NCBI GenBank assembly: GCA_020723365.1 | Contig: DYJB01000078.1 | Coordinates: forward strand, 6,609 to 11,866 | Length of the DNA stretch: 5,258 nt | Reading direction: 5' to 3' | Source of the DNA: Candidatus Aquidulcis sp. | GTDB lineage: Bacteria > Chloroflexota > Anaerolineae > Anaerolineales > E44-bin32 | Shown here: positions 4,932 to 5,258 of the stretch, piece by piece | How the letters are laid out: the number at the start of each line of letters is the position of its first letter | Numbering within the stretch: position 1 is the stretch's first letter | Notes under the pieces: generated by a model | What the model was told of the DNA's origin: nothing | Seen by the model: the letters and a program-made list of their open reading frames with translations, nothing else | The model's database searches: none | Translations under genes and position numbers: made by a program

Positions 4932-5138
4932 ACATAGCAGACCCTCCCGGGACCGTCAAGGCCCAACACCTGGCCGCCGCACGGCCCGCACATGGAGAGG
5001 CGGGAAGCCCTGACCGGTCCCCACCGAGCGCTGGCCGAGTTCCCAGAGGAAGGGGTCCCGCCGTGGGCGTGCAGGGGCGTGCCGGCTGGTCCGCCATCTA
5101 CTCATCCACCTTTAGGCTCCGCTCGGCGCTCGGTCGGC

Positions 5139-5144
5139 TACAAT
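5139..5144 (+). promoter_or_regulatory. Candidate -10 box for the right-edge gene
   Basis: TACAAT lies 42 bases before ATG 5186 and would give a leader of about 35 nt containing the Shine-Dalgarno. No convincing -35 box is found at 16-18 bp spacing. The rest of the 289-nt intergenic stretch (4897-5185) between the divergent TetR gene and this gene shows no other gene. It holds only a short 10-bp-period repeat of GGGCGTGC (5065-5072 and 5075-5082). Confidence 0.35.
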
Positions 5145-5171
5145 CGCTCCGACTCGAGACCCCGCGTCTTT

Positions 5172-5178
5172 GAGGAGG
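5172..5178 (+). promoter_or_regulatory. Shine-Dalgarno of the right-edge gene
   Basis: GAGGAGG lies seven bases before ATG 5186, a near-ideal site and the main reason for accepting the short frame at the window edge as a gene start. Confidence 0.7.
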
Positions 5179-5185
5179 AACCGGT

Positions 5186-5258
5186 ATGAGCGCCCGCAGA
5201 CCCCATTGCCCCCACACTACCCTCGTCGAAGATCACGCCGAAGGCCGATTACCTCAAC
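5186..5258 (+). CDS. 5' end of an unrecognised gene, cut by the window edge
   Basis: An open frame begins at ATG 5186 behind GAGGAGG with seven-base spacing and runs without a stop to the edge (24 complete codons). The visible protein begins MSARRPHCPHTTLVEDHAEG, with a Cys/His-containing start (C8, H7, H10). It is too short to assign to a family. It is divergent from the TetR gene, a common arrangement for TetR targets, but the operator-like palindrome lies at the TetR end of the spacer, not next to this start. The start call rests on the ribosome-binding site and the TACAAT upstream. Confidence 0.55.
   Translation, partial: MSARRPHCPHTTLVEDHAEGRLPQ

Noticed and set aside
5065..5082. Tandem GGGCGTGC repeat with 10-bp spacing as an activator-binding site.
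   Set aside because: Only two 8-base copies are present, in GC-rich DNA where short repeats are expected by chance, and they are not well placed relative to a confirmed promoter.
4897..5097. An N-terminal extension of the TetR protein to an upstream start.
   Set aside because: The extra 67 residues are Pro/Arg/Ala-rich and unlike the family, and they would place the palindrome and ribosome site inside coding sequence. ATG 4896 with GGAG is the better start.

Overview
The window is GC-rich bacterial DNA with strong Shine-Dalgarno sites (AAGGAGG, GAGGAGG types) and sigma-70-like promoters. It carries families that are only described by domain: DUF402, DUF2085, DUF4126 and DUF4190, plus a WHG-type TetR regulator. 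This mix, together with the absence of an encoded CCA on the tRNA, would fit a Chloroflexota (Anaerolineae-like) genome. That assignment is inferred from family content and is not proven by the sequence.

Layout, left to right. (1) 2-753, plus strand: the C-terminal TOBE-like end of an ABC-transporter ATPase, whose frame does not close where expected, followed by a complete DUF402 protein that starts at GTG 280. A perfect 11-bp GC hairpin straddles the DUF402 stop codon. (2) 794-2828, minus strand: a compact four-gene run of membrane proteins. It is transcribed DUF2085 (2828-2004), DUF4126 (1981-1412), DUF4190 (1383-1024), then a 61-aa single-helix protein (979-794), with gaps of only 22, 28 and 44 nt. 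All but the first gene have a good Shine-Dalgarno. The first seems to be read from a near-leaderless transcript. (3) 2829-2919: a divergent promoter region in which the two -10 boxes sit in the arms of a perfect 10-bp inverted repeat. (4) 2920-2992, plus strand: tRNA-Asn(GTT) with a near-consensus promoter directly in front and a terminator hairpin behind. (5) 2993-3207: a convergent spacer of about 215 nt with three hairpins and no gene. (6) 3208-4896, minus strand: a WHG-domain TetR regulator followed 54 nt later by an NAD(P)-dependent epimerase/dehydratase-like SDR gene. The SDR gene is interrupted by an in-frame TAG at the position of a normally conserved lysine. A nested palindrome covering the TetR start region looks like an autoregulatory operator. 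(7) 5186 to the right edge, plus strand: the first 24 codons of an unrecognised gene with an excellent Shine-Dalgarno.

Functional reading. The four membrane genes look like one transcription unit of unknown role and are the best candidate here for an undescribed system. The TetR/SDR pair looks like a small self-regulated response unit whose enzyme gene is now broken, or is read through. Nothing in the window points to phage, IS elements or CRISPR.
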